64,000 nt of DNA from Chryseobacterium sp. JM1 (GTDB lineage: Bacteria; Bacteroidota; Bacteroidia; Flavobacteriales; Weeksellaceae): positions 124,001 through 188,000 of the forward strand of contig NZ_JPRN01000005.1 in assembly GCF_000737715.1 (NCBI RefSeq), in the 5' to 3' direction. Each line of letters opens with the position of its first letter. The first letter of the stretch is position 1. The notes beneath the pieces are model-generated. The model saw only the letters and a list, made by a program, of their open reading frames with translations, did no database searches and was not told the DNA's origin. The translations under genes were made by a program, and so were the position numbers. Below are positions 8,439-18,632 of the stretch, piece after piece.

Positions 8439-9719
8439 TTGAAAGCGAAACAATTCTATCATCAGCTTTATTTTCAAGTCATTATTGCCATAATAGCCGG
8501 TATACTTTTAGGAAGATTTTATCCTGAATTGGGTGAAAAAATGAAACCTCTCGGCGACGGATTCATCAAATTGGTGAAAATGATTATCGCTCCGGTGATC
8601 TTCATTACCCTGACTTTAGGAATCGCTCATATGACCGATCTCAAAAAAGTAGGCCGTATTGCTGTAAAAGCAATGATCTATTTTTTTACATTTTCAACTT
8701 TAGCATTAATCATAGGACTGATTGTCGGGAATATTCTGCAACCGGGACATGGTTTAAATATTGACCCCGCTACTCTATCCGGCGATGTTTCACAATATCA
8801 GCAGAAAGCTCATGACTCTACACTGACAGGTTTTATCATGAATATTATTCCTGAAACACTTTTCAGTCCATTGGTTGGCGAAAATATACTTCAGGTCCTT
8901 CTGGTGGCTATCTTAATGGGTGTTGCTCTTGTTTTAACCAAAGAAAAAAGTCAAAAAGTAACCGATTTTTTACAGGATCTGTCTACTCCGATTTTCAAAA
9001 TTGTCCATATGCTCATGAAACTGGCTCCGATCGGGGCTTTTGGGGCAATGGCATTCACCATCGGAAAATATGGTCTCCATTCGGTACTGAATCTGATCTT
9101 TTTAGTGGGGACTTTCTATATCACCTCTATCCTTTTTGTGGTACTGGTTTTGGGAGCGGTTGCCTGGTACAACGGATTCAGTATTTTTAAACTGATGTTT
9201 TATCTGAAAGAGGAACTTCTGTTGGTTTTAGGAACCAGTTCATCCGAATCCGCACTTCCCGGAATTATGGAAAAACTGGAAAAAGCTGGTTGTTCGAGAG
9301 CTATTGTTGGACTGGTAGTTCCTACCGGATATTCTTTCAATCTGGATGGAACCAATATTTATATGACACTGGCATCTCTTTTTATCGCTCAAGCTCTGAA
9401 TATTGATCTTCCTTTAGAGAAACAGTTAATGTTGCTTTTGGTAGCAATGCTAAGTTCAAAAGGGGCCGCAGGTGTTACAGGAGCAGGATTTGTGACGCTG
9501 GCTGCAACATTGGCTGTCGTTCCTGAGATTCCGATTGCCGGAATGACTTTAATTCTGGGAATTGATAAGTTTATGAGCGAATGTAGGGCTTTGACGAATG
9601 TTATTGGAAATTCTGTAGCTACGGTAGTTGTGGCAAACTGGGAAAAGCAGTTGGATAAAGAGCAGCTACAGTATTGTCTGAATCATCCGGCTGAGATTGA
9701 GAAGAAGCTGGAAGTTTAG
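8439..9719 (+). CDS. Dicarboxylate/amino acid:cation symporter (DAACS family)
   Basis: The 426-residue membrane protein has the glutamate/C4-dicarboxylate carrier architecture with eight hydrophobic helices and two re-entrant loops. The HP1 serine-rich motif TSSSESALP and the transport-domain motifs NLDGT and [10 protein letters not shown] are present, as is [19 protein letters not shown] in the last helix. It imports C4-dicarboxylates or acidic amino acids with H+ or Na+; DctA and GltP/GltT cannot be separated from sequence alone. The start is TTG (Leu-Lys-Ala-Lys-Gln), which gives the normal family N-terminus, with no in-frame ATG before the first helix. Confidence 0.9.
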   Translation: MKAKQFYHQLYFQVIIAIIAGILLGRFYPELGEKMKPLGDGFIKLVKMIIAPVIFITLTLGIAHMTDLKKVGRIAVKAMIYFFTFSTLALIIGLIVGNILQPGHGLNIDPATLSGDVSQYQQKAHDSTLTGFIMNIIPETLFSPLVGENILQVLLVAILMGVALVLTKEKSQKVTDFLQDLSTPIFKIVHMLMKLAPIGAFGAMAFTIGKYGLHSVLNLIFLVGTFYITSILFVVLVLGAVAWYNGFSIFKLMFYLKEELLLVLGTSSSESALPGIMEKLEKAGCSRAIVGLVVPTGYSFNLDGTNIYMTLASLFIAQALNIDLPLEKQLMLLLVAMLSSKGAAGVTGAGFVTLAATLAVVPEIPIAGMTLILGIDKFMSECRALTNVIGNSVATVVVANWEKQLDKEQLQYCLNHPAEIEKKLEV

Positions 9720-9891
9720 GTATTTGTAGTTGACACTCAGCAAAACTTTTTGTGAAAAAAAATTTAGGTTTTCAGATTGGAAAATAAAAGAGAATTTAAG
9801 TTAATTATTCTTTTTAACCACAGATGAAGCAGATTTTCACAGATGATGATGTTAAACCTTTTGTGGAGTTTGTGTTTTATTATTTTTAGAT

Positions 9892-9960
9892 TTTGGCTAA
9901 AGCCAAAGGGATAGCGGTTTGTTTCGTGAAGGTGGGCTGAAGCCCACCCCTATTGAATTT
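9892..9960. repeat. Paired hairpins with CTATTGAATTTT tail, copy 1
   Basis: Two perfect hairpins occur in series: TTTGGCT-AA-AGCCAAA (9892-9907) and GGTGGGCT-GA-AGCCCACC (9931-9948), followed by CTATTGAATTTT. Related copies lie at 41226-41292 and 41635-41668. It lies in the 317-bp gene-free gap between the symporter and the lipid kinase. Confidence 0.8.
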
Positions 9961-9986
9961 TTTGGTTATTTTTTATTCCGGGCCGC

Positions 9987-10034
9987 CCTTTACCTTTACC
10001 TTTACCTTTACCTTTACCTTTACCTTTACCTTTA
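9987..10034. repeat. Hexanucleotide tandem repeat CCTTTA, eight copies
   Basis: Eight perfect CCTTTA units are followed by a truncated ninth (CCTTA) that contains the TAA stop codon of the minus-strand lipid kinase gene. Such a repeat is prone to slippage. Confidence 0.97.
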
Positions 10035-10036
10035 CC

Positions 10037-10888
10037 TTACACTAAAATATTCAGACTTGCAGGCAAGACCTTCACATGAACCGGTGATTCTATTTTGTTA
10101 AACTCTCCGTCGAGATGCCAGTTTTTGGTGGTTACTTTAAATGAAATTTCTGAAACGGGAAGGTAGGTTACATATTCATCATCCTTCAGTCTCTTGGTGA
10201 ACATCCTGAACGCAAAAAGCGCTGAATAGGTCAGTGGGAATTTTTTCACCAGTACCATATCAACCAATCCGTCACTTTTACTTGCATTGGGAGCAATGTA
10301 AGCGTTGTTTCCGAACTGTCGGGTATTGGCAATATTCAGCATCAGGTATCTTCCGTTGTACTGCTGGTAAGCTTCGTCGGTAAACTGAACCTTGATGGGT
10401 TTATAATTAAAGAATGTCTTCAGAGAGACTTTGATGTAATTTTTGAATCCGCGGGTGGTTTTTTCAAATTCTTTTACCACTTTCCCGTCAAATCCGGTAC
10501 CTGAAACGTTGATCGACAGTCTGTCATTCACCGTAAAAGTATCAATTTTCCTGAATGCTTTGGCTTTAATTTTTTCCAGAAGTTCATCCAGATTTTTATT
10601 GAATTTAGTTTCATTGGAAAAGCCATTCCCTGATCCTGCCGGAAATATAGCCAGAATTTTTTCTGTATTAATAAGATTTCTTGCCACAGTGGAGATGGTT
10701 CCGTCACCTCCTATGGCCACAAAAATATCAACATTGTCAAAATTCGCCTTAATAAAATCATCTGTCCCCGGGATAGATTCAGAGATATAATACAAAGGAT
10801 TGTCAACCTTTTTTTTGAGTTCGTCAAGAAACGGCTGATAATTTTTTTTGGCCGAAAAGGGATTAATGATAAAAGCTGCTTTTTCCAT
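10037..10888 (-). CDS. Diacylglycerol/sphingosine kinase family lipid kinase
   Basis: The 283-residue protein has the DAGK catalytic domain: INPFSAKKNY at the N-terminus, the nucleotide-binding GGDGT in FVAIGGDGTIS, and PAGSGNGFSNE. A C-terminal beta domain follows with NANISGT-like and SKSDGLVDMVLV motifs. It would phosphorylate a membrane lipid from the cytosol. The longer frame to 10927 starts inside a perfect terminator hairpin, so the internal ATG (Met-Glu-Lys-Ala) is preferred; it matches the family N-terminus. A -7-like box lies only 5 nt upstream. The gene ends in a hexamer repeat. Confidence 0.87.
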   Translation of the reverse strand: MEKAAFIINPFSAKKNYQPFLDELKKKVDNPLYYISESIPGTDDFIKANFDNVDIFVAIGGDGTISTVARNLINTEKILAIFPAGSGNGFSNETKFNKNLDELLEKIKAKAFRKIDTFTVNDRLSINVSGTGFDGKVVKEFEKTTRGFKNYIKVSLKTFFNYKPIKVQFTDEAYQQYNGRYLMLNIANTRQFGNNAYIAPNASKSDGLVDMVLVKKFPLTYSALFAFRMFTKRLKDDEYVTYLPVSEISFKVTTKNWHLDGEFNKIESPVHVKVLPASLNILV

Positions 10889-10893
10889 TACCG

Positions 10894-10901
10894 CAAAAAT
10901 A
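10894..10901 (-). promoter_or_regulatory. -7 box giving a possible leaderless lipid kinase mRNA
   Basis: The minus strand reads TATTTTTG with 5 nt (CGGTA) before the ATG. It sits directly after the terminator of the upstream gene. If used, transcription would start at or next to the start codon. Confidence 0.45.
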
Positions 10902-10904
10902 GAA

Positions 10905-10928
10905 AATGCTTCCTGATCCGGAAGCATT
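10905..10928 (-). terminator. Intrinsic terminator after the DUF3298 lipoprotein gene
   Basis: AATGCTTCC and GGAAGCATT form a perfect 9-bp stem with a 6-nt loop, followed on the minus strand by a T-rich stretch. It starts 3 nt past the stop codon. Confidence 0.85.
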
Positions 10929-10931
10929 AAT

Positions 10932-11759
10932 TTACTTTATTTTCATTCTTTCTTTAAATTCTGCATTCAGCGTTCCTTTCAGTTCATCCCAGGAAACAGG
11001 AATAACAATATCTCCGGCTGCAAAAGCGGCGATTTCGTACGGACTGTAATGGAAATACAAATTCTTCTGGTCAAAATAGAAATTATTTGTAGCCGGAATA
11101 ACTTCTACCAATAGCATATCTGAGTTTTTCACCTCTCCTTCAGCATCTGTTGTTCCGCTTTTTACCTTATTAAGATTTTTCATCAACAGCGCTTCCAGTT
11201 TGGCTTTTGGCATTGAAGTCACATCTTTAAGTTCCAGTTTTCTATTGTTTTTAAGATCAAAAACTCTTTCTGAAAATCCGAAATTATCATGGGCACCACC
11301 TTCATATGAGCTCCATACATATCCGATGTGCATATAATCATTCACATTAGAGATCAAATCCATATAGGAATTTGTATACCAGCTTTGGGCATAGGAAATA
11401 TCTGAAAGCCAGTCTGTGCTTTCACTTTTCGTAGATTTGAAGTACTCATTTTTCTGATTATCCAGATAAGCTTGTAATCCCTTTTGAGAAAAATCTTTAA
11501 TTCCCTGCTCATGAAAATAAATACTGTCTAAGAGCTTTTTTTCTTTCAACGTTGGAAAAACAAGTAATTTTGAAGTGAATTTCACGCTCAATGAGTCTGC
11601 AATCTTTGAAGAATCACTCACTTTTACAGAGTCAACGACCAGTTTTTCAGGCTGTGTTGTAGTGGTCTTATCAGAAGGTGTAGTTGTATTTTCTGCCTTT
11701 TTACATGCTGAAAAAGCAAGAAAAGAAGAAACTGCCAGAACGGCAATCGTATTTTTCAT
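10932..11759 (-). CDS. DUF3298/RsiV-like lipoprotein
   Basis: The 275-residue protein has a lipoprotein signal peptide with lipobox-like SFLAFSAC (Cys19) and a Thr-rich linker (residues 25-45). It then has a DUF4163/DUF3298 region with YEGGAHDNFG, FDLKNNRKLELKDV, YFDQKNLYFHYSPYEIAAFAAG and VIPVSWDELKG. In other bacteria this fold occurs in RsiV and PdaC and binds peptidoglycan fragments or lysozyme. Here it would be a membrane-anchored periplasmic protein of unknown ligand. It is its own transcription unit, between two terminators. Confidence 0.85.
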   Translation of the reverse strand: MKNTIAVLAVSSFLAFSACKKAENTTTPSDKTTTTQPEKLVVDSVKVSDSSKIADSLSVKFTSKLLVFPTLKEKKLLDSIYFHEQGIKDFSQKGLQAYLDNQKNEYFKSTKSESTDWLSDISYAQSWYTNSYMDLISNVNDYMHIGYVWSSYEGGAHDNFGFSERVFDLKNNRKLELKDVTSMPKAKLEALLMKNLNKVKSGTTDAEGEVKNSDMLLVEVIPATNNFYFDQKNLYFHYSPYEIAAFAAGDIVIPVSWDELKGTLNAEFKERMKIK

Positions 11760-11784
11760 AATTTATTTTTTTAGTATTAATACA

Positions 11785-11811
11785 AAAACCATTCAAAAAA
11801 TGAATGGTTTT
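11785..11811 (-). terminator. Intrinsic terminator after the DUF3857 gene pair
   Basis: AAAACCATTCA and TGAATGGTTTT form a perfect 11-bp stem with a 5-nt A loop, about 47 nt past the stop codon on the minus strand. Confidence 0.85.
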
Positions 11812-11858
11812 GTAAAATTATTTTTTATTTAATCTAAAGATCTAAATCAAATTGTTCT

Positions 11859-13790
11859 TTACGATTTTTTAATCAGGCTGATTACCTGGTTTTCACTTTT
11901 TGAAGCGGTTCCCCAAATCTGCTTAAATGCAGGATAATATTCTTTAGGATAGTTCGGACTTACCACCTTTGTCGTAGAAATAATTTCCAGTTTGTTTCCT
12001 TTCTGCTCAGCCACATAGCTGTACTCTATTTCTTTGTCGTTCGTAACAATTTTCTTGTTTTTAGGCATTGTCTCAATCATATAACCTTCCGGTATCTCCA
12101 AAATTACTTTTTTCACTTTAGTGTAAGAAGATATAAAGTCTATGGGGTATTTTCTTTCTTCCGTCTGATCAAATTCATTAGAATTTTTTATAAGGAAAAG
12201 CATCGGATTGATAATCATTTTTTTTCCTACCTTATCAATCATATTGTCTGTAGAAAACTTCATGGTACTTTCAAAATCTCCGTTTTGCAAAATTTTCGAG
12301 TCAATTCCTGTAAAATCTATTGAGAAATTGTCTTTATACTGTTTTTTATATTTTTCAGTATTTTCATCGTAACTTTCTTTGGCAAACATTGCATAAGTAC
12401 CGGTATCTTTATCAGAATAGGTTCCCGAAATACTTCCGTCTTCATTGACCTTTGCTTCGGCAGTAAGGTAGTTAAAACTAGATGACAGGTTGGGCATCTG
12501 AATGTGTAATATTTTATCTTTTGCGATCAAAATACCGTATTCATTCCAGTCTCTTGGCGGAAGATTGTTGGCAGAGGACTGTTTTGAGGTAGCATCATAC
12601 AACTGATAACTGTCTTTTATTCTGACGGCAGCAATGACAAAGTTGGCACTGTTCACACTTGGAGAAGCTAAATTGATAAGACCATGGTCTACCGTGGAAA
12701 TAATGAGCGGATCTGCCTTCAGTCCAGCTTCTCTAAGCATAGTGACTAAAAAAAGATTAATTTCAGCAGCATTTCCAGTTTTCGTCTCCAGCATTTTTTT
12801 TATTCCCTCATCTGTCGTAATCCCTTTGTCCTTATTCCAGATAAAAGTATTTTTCACGTATTCAAAAATAGCATCAGCCTTTTCTTTTTCAGATTTCATC
12901 GCTGAAACCGTAGCAGGAATTTGTTCTTTAGCCAATTTTGTTCTTTTCAGTTCATCTCCGAAATCATTACTGAGATACAGATTATCCTTAATTTCTTCCC
13001 ATGATGATGAATACATTTGCAACTTCGAGAACATGGTGGAATGAAGTTCAGCACTTATTTTGGTCCGGTAGTTTTTATCGTTTTTAATAAATTTTTCCGT
13101 TTTGAAGCCCTTCAGATTTTCATATCCGAATCTGTATGTTTTATAATCCAATCCATACATTCCTTTTTCTTCTACTTCTCTGTATCTTGGAACTAATGAT
13201 CCCGTATAATTTACATTGTACGATATATTCACCGGCGTATCCAGAATATATTCTGTATAAAGGGATGGTACATCGGTTTCTATAAGCACCTGCGGAACAG
13301 AATATAAATAGGGAGATAAAATCTCATACTGATACTCAATAACTGACCCGTTCTTTACGTTGGGGAAAGCAAATTTATTGATGGTAACATATTTACTTTC
13401 CTTACTTTTATATTTTGAACTCTTATCTACTTTTGTGGCTACGGAAGCACCATTCTCAAGATTGTAAGTAGCTGCTTTTATCTTTTCCAGTGTTTCTCTT
13501 TCCGAGCTCAGATAAAGTGGAATTTCAAGATTTAGCCATTCTTCCGCCTTATCCTTATCATAGATTTTAACTCTACTGAAAACACTTTTACGCAAATTTC
13601 CCGTAGCCGGATCTATATTAAAATGTACTGATCTGTACAAAATCTCAGCAGGTGCATTCTCATCCAGCAAAGATTTTGGTTTGCTAAGATCGGCATCGCT
13701 AAATTTAGGCGGATCCAGAAATTCATGTTTCTGACCGTTTACAGAGATCAAAATCCCAGAACAGAAAGCTATTAATAATACTTTTCTCAT
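11859..13790 (-). CDS. DUF3857 protein with transglutaminase-like domain lacking the catalytic Cys
   Basis: The 643-residue protein has a signal peptide (cleavage near SVNGQ), a DUF3857 beta domain (about residues 50-250) and a transglutaminase-like domain (about 300-380). A C-terminal DUF2569/DUF3858-type beta region follows. Aligned with its upstream neighbour, GDCKGLTNYMKTLLNEAG becomes GNAAEINLFLVTMLREAG, so the nucleophilic Cys is replaced by Ala341. It follows the paralogue by 9 nt, so the two are co-transcribed. It is probably a non-catalytic periplasmic binding or partner protein, which is inference. Confidence 0.85.
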   Translation of the reverse strand: MRKVLLIAFCSGILISVNGQKHEFLDPPKFSDADLSKPKSLLDENAPAEILYRSVHFNIDPATGNLRKSVFSRVKIYDKDKAEEWLNLEIPLYLSSERETLEKIKAATYNLENGASVATKVDKSSKYKSKESKYVTINKFAFPNVKNGSVIEYQYEILSPYLYSVPQVLIETDVPSLYTEYILDTPVNISYNVNYTGSLVPRYREVEEKGMYGLDYKTYRFGYENLKGFKTEKFIKNDKNYRTKISAELHSTMFSKLQMYSSSWEEIKDNLYLSNDFGDELKRTKLAKEQIPATVSAMKSEKEKADAIFEYVKNTFIWNKDKGITTDEGIKKMLETKTGNAAEINLFLVTMLREAGLKADPLIISTVDHGLINLASPSVNSANFVIAAVRIKDSYQLYDATSKQSSANNLPPRDWNEYGILIAKDKILHIQMPNLSSSFNYLTAEAKVNEDGSISGTYSDKDTGTYAMFAKESYDENTEKYKKQYKDNFSIDFTGIDSKILQNGDFESTMKFSTDNMIDKVGKKMIINPMLFLIKNSNEFDQTEERKYPIDFISSYTKVKKVILEIPEGYMIETMPKNKKIVTNDKEIEYSYVAEQKGNKLEIISTTKVVSPNYPKEYYPAFKQIWGTASKSENQVISLIKKS

Positions 13791-13799
13791 GCTTATGTT

Positions 13800-15692
13800 T
13801 TAAATTTTTGTTATTAATATTTTAGCATTATCTCCATTTAATGCTTTTTTACGAAAGCTCACATAGTCGTTGTATTTCTCTTTTGGAAAAATCCCTTTAT
13901 TAATCTTAATGAAACGGTTAACTTTCAATGATTCACCGTTTTTTACAAGCGTCAGTTTGTAGGTTCCAAATTCGGAATTAACGGTAACATTTTGTGGAAC
14001 TTCGTCTATTTTATAATTCTTGGGAAGTACAAAATCTATTTCATATTCATCCTCAAAAGACTGTCCTATTTCAAAAGGTAGTTCTCTGTTTTCATCAGCT
14101 TTGTAATGATCATTGGAGAAAATAGGCACTGCCCTGAAAATCATACTCTCCCCTGTTGTTTTAGAATAATTATTGGCTTTAAAATCCAAATTGAATTTCA
14201 CAACCGCATTGTCTTTATCATTCACAAAGTCTTTCATTTCCACTTTCTCAAAATTCAGAACATCAAATCTGCTTTTCATGGATTCGATCTTTTCTTTTGG
14301 CGAGAGATAGGCATAAAAAAGATTAGTGTCATACTGGCTTCCGGTATAGGAAAACTGCCCATCTCCTTTTATGGTACTGTCTTCATTAAGGGTAATTTTC
14401 AGATTCTGCTTCTCTCTGTTCTGTTCTGCCGTATATGTTGGTGTGTTGATAAGCTCGATTCCTTTTTTGGTGACGGCAAGAACATTCCGGTCTGTCGTAC
14501 TGTATCCCAAATGGTTAAAAGCGATCTGCTGAGAGGTATTTTCCAGCCAGATAGTTCCTTTTTCGGTAGGAACCATCAGGATCGCATGATTTCCACCCAT
14601 GGCAGGAAAATCAGGATCAAACGACACCTCCGATGAACCGGAGTTAATAACGCAATAATTGGAAGGAATACCTGCTTCATTCAACAGGGTTTTCATATAA
14701 TTGGTAAGCCCTTTACAGTCTCCGTATCCTTTTTTCTGTACTTCATCCGGAAGCATGGGAAGCCATCCTCCGATACCAAGTCCTACGAATATATATCTGG
14801 TTTTTGTCTGCATATACTGGTAGAGTTTTTTCACCTTTTCTTCAGTGGAACCTTCTAATTTCAAAGCAGCCACCTCAGCTTTAATAGCAGGAGTAGGTGC
14901 AGAAACAGGCTCTACAAGGTTGGTATAATACCAGATTCCAAAATCTGTCCAGTTGTTCAGCGTTCCCTGCTTTCCCTCCAGATTGAATTTAGCCAAAGCA
15001 AAACTCACTTTCGGTAAAATTTTTACAGGCTGCGGAAGCATTTTAGCATCATCGATGGCAGGAATATTTTTATAAGCATATGTTTTTTCGGTTCCGTTAT
15101 CGTTGGCTACAACAGATCCATAGTTATATTTTGAAGGATATGTTTTGGTTCTGAGCTCAATCCCTGATTTATTGATTATTTTAAACTGCGCTTCTTCAAG
15201 CGATATATGTGGTGAGGAAAACGGCACAAAATCAGGAATAAAAATGGTATTATCATTGGTGATCTGATAAGAAAAATCAATGGTATAAGGATAATAGGCT
15301 GAAGTATAGGACAACCCTAAAATCCTGTTGTCAGAATAAAATACGCCCTGGCTATTGTTGGCAAAGTCTCCAAAATCAGATTTCGAAAAACTTTTCACCT
15401 TTTTTCCTGCTTTATCATAAATAGTCACCTTCACGTCCGAAATATTATCACCCTTTTTATAAGGGATATAAATCAAAGCTTTAGAGTCACCATCTTTATT
15501 TAAGACCGTAGTTACCGTATTGAACTGGTATTTGATTTCATCAATTTTATTAATCTGAGCCGTTGTAAAATCTTTTCTGATCACTACATCAGCATTTTTC
15601 TTTAAATTTTCGGGAATGGCAGATGCCTGATAGGTTTGGGCAAAATATACAGAAGCTGTAGATAGTGCACCTAGAATTAATATTTTCATCAT
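13800..15692 (-). CDS. DUF3857 protein with intact transglutaminase-like domain
   Basis: The 630-residue protein has a signal peptide (cleavage near SVYFAQ), a DUF3857 domain (about 40-240) and a transglutaminase/protease-like core. A Cys326 (GYGDCKGL), His369 (GGNHAIL), Glu384 (WLENTSQ) set is placed as in the family. A C-terminal beta domain follows. Such proteins are exported; substrates are unknown. It is first in a two-gene operon with the Cys-less paralogue. A second ATG lies directly after the first (Met-Met-Lys). Confidence 0.88.
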   Translation of the reverse strand: MMKILILGALSTASVYFAQTYQASAIPENLKKNADVVIRKDFTTAQINKIDEIKYQFNTVTTVLNKDGDSKALIYIPYKKGDNISDVKVTIYDKAGKKVKSFSKSDFGDFANNSQGVFYSDNRILGLSYTSAYYPYTIDFSYQITNDNTIFIPDFVPFSSPHISLEEAQFKIINKSGIELRTKTYPSKYNYGSVVANDNGTEKTYAYKNIPAIDDAKMLPQPVKILPKVSFALAKFNLEGKQGTLNNWTDFGIWYYTNLVEPVSAPTPAIKAEVAALKLEGSTEEKVKKLYQYMQTKTRYIFVGLGIGGWLPMLPDEVQKKGYGDCKGLTNYMKTLLNEAGIPSNYCVINSGSSEVSFDPDFPAMGGNHAILMVPTEKGTIWLENTSQQIAFNHLGYSTTDRNVLAVTKKGIELINTPTYTAEQNREKQNLKITLNEDSTIKGDGQFSYTGSQYDTNLFYAYLSPKEKIESMKSRFDVLNFEKVEMKDFVNDKDNAVVKFNLDFKANNYSKTTGESMIFRAVPIFSNDHYKADENRELPFEIGQSFEDEYEIDFVLPKNYKIDEVPQNVTVNSEFGTYKLTLVKNGESLKVNRFIKINKGIFPKEKYNDYVSFRKKALNGDNAKILITKI

Positions 15693-15708
15693 AGTTATTA
15701 AAATCAGG

Positions 15709-15716
15709 CAAAAATA
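15709..15716 (-). promoter_or_regulatory. -7 box of the DUF3857 operon
   Basis: The minus strand reads TATTTTTG 16 nt upstream of the first ATG. No clear -33 TTG is seen at the usual distance in this very A/T-rich spacer. Confidence 0.45.
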
Positions 15717-15916
15717 ATAAAATCTTAATAAATGTTAATTTTTTATTTTTAACACAAATATTAATACCACAGAAAAGTCTTCACTTTTAAAATCTATTTA
15801 TATTACTATTTAAGCAAATTATATCTCCAAATAAGGAAATTTTACAATTTCCAACATCAAATGTCTTTAAAATAATAATTTATTAAATTTTAAAATTTTG
15901 TAGTAAGGCACAAAAA

Positions 15917-15938
15917 AAGACTCCATTTCTGAAGTCTT
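15917..15938 (-). terminator. Intrinsic terminator after the DUF5684-like gene
   Basis: AAGACT and AGTCTT form a 6-bp stem with a 10-nt loop, followed by a T run on the minus strand, 22 nt after the stop codon. The rest of 15717-15916 is A/T-rich with no gene. Confidence 0.7.
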
Positions 15939-15960
15939 CATTGTATTTTTTTATAAATTA

Positions 15961-16383
15961 TTAATCATTTGGAATCCTGTTGCTGTCGTACTTATCACTG
16001 CCGAAAGCAAGGACCGGCACGAAAATAAACCCAAAAAAGAAAAGAAGAATGGTATACACCGGAGTTTCTTTTCCAAAGCCTTTTGCCAGTCTGTCATTCA
16101 CTACCCATGAAGCAAATAGGTTCACGAAAGGAATAAGGAATAAGATGAACCACCAGATCGGTTTCTTAACAATATCAAGCAGTACGATGATATTATAGAT
16201 AGGAACAAAAGCCGCCCATGCATCTTCTCTGCCTGCTTTCCGAAATATTTTATACATACAGTATCCATAAAATAAATAAATCAGCAATCCGAAGATCATA
16301 GAGCCCATTCCCAGTCCTGCAGCGGCTGCACCAGACATTGCATCAGCCCCATCATAAGGGTCTGTTTGTAAAAGAGTTAACAT
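15961..16383 (-). CDS. Small multi-pass membrane protein (DUF5684-like)
   Basis: The 140-residue protein has four hydrophobic segments (about residues 27-45, 62-75, 78-95 and 112-128). The conserved YGYCMYKIFRKAGREDAWAAFVPIYN segment is found as the N-terminal part of signal peptidase-associated membrane proteins and in stand-alone DUF5684 proteins. Its function is unknown. It has its own promoter directly after the gyrB terminator. Confidence 0.8.
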   Translation of the reverse strand: MLTLLQTDPYDGADAMSGAAAAGLGMGSMIFGLLIYLFYGYCMYKIFRKAGREDAWAAFVPIYNIIVLLDIVKKPIWWFILFLIPFVNLFASWVVNDRLAKGFGKETPVYTILLFFFGFIFVPVLAFGSDKYDSNRIPND

Positions 16384-16408
16384 ATTATTATTTTTTATTG
16401 GTTTTCAC

Positions 16409-16416
16409 CAAATATA
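16409..16416 (-). promoter_or_regulatory. -7 box of the small membrane protein gene
   Basis: The minus strand reads TATATTTG, 25 nt before the ATG and just downstream of the gyrB terminator. Confidence 0.5.
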
Positions 16417-16418
16417 AA

Positions 16419-16445
16419 AAAAGCTTCTAATAAATAGAAGCTTTT
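16419..16445 (-). terminator. gyrB terminator
   Basis: AAAAGCTTCTA and TAGAAGCTTTT form a perfect 11-bp stem with a 5-nt loop, 22 nt beyond the gyrB stop, followed by a T run. Confidence 0.9.
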
Positions 16446-16467
16446 CTTAATATATTTTTAATAACAA

Positions 16468-18408
<1,941 letters not shown>

Positions 18409-18632
18409 TTAATAAATTTTGCCTAATGCAAAGACCTACAAATATCGTGATTTTTTTCGACTTATGAAAGTTAAAATATGTCAAAAAAGTCTAGAGTTTT
18501 TATTAAAATCAGGAGCCCTGTTTTATCTAAAAAAGTTTAAAGTTATTACCTATTTCCCAAATAGCATCTGTATAAAATCATATTCTACATCCGTATTTTA
18601 TGCTTAAATTTATTTACTCAAAAGTTGATTAT

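Noticed and set aside
9919..10101. 60-residue open frame across the CCTTTA array
   Set aside because: It is created by the repeat (Leu-Tyr-Leu-Tyr) and overlaps the end of the lipid kinase gene on the other strand.
10443..10790. 115-residue plus-strand frame
   Set aside because: Antisense shadow of the lipid kinase gene.
14106..14636. 176-residue plus-strand frame inside the DUF3857 gene
   Set aside because: It lies antisense within a well-supported gene, with no promoter and no family resemblance.
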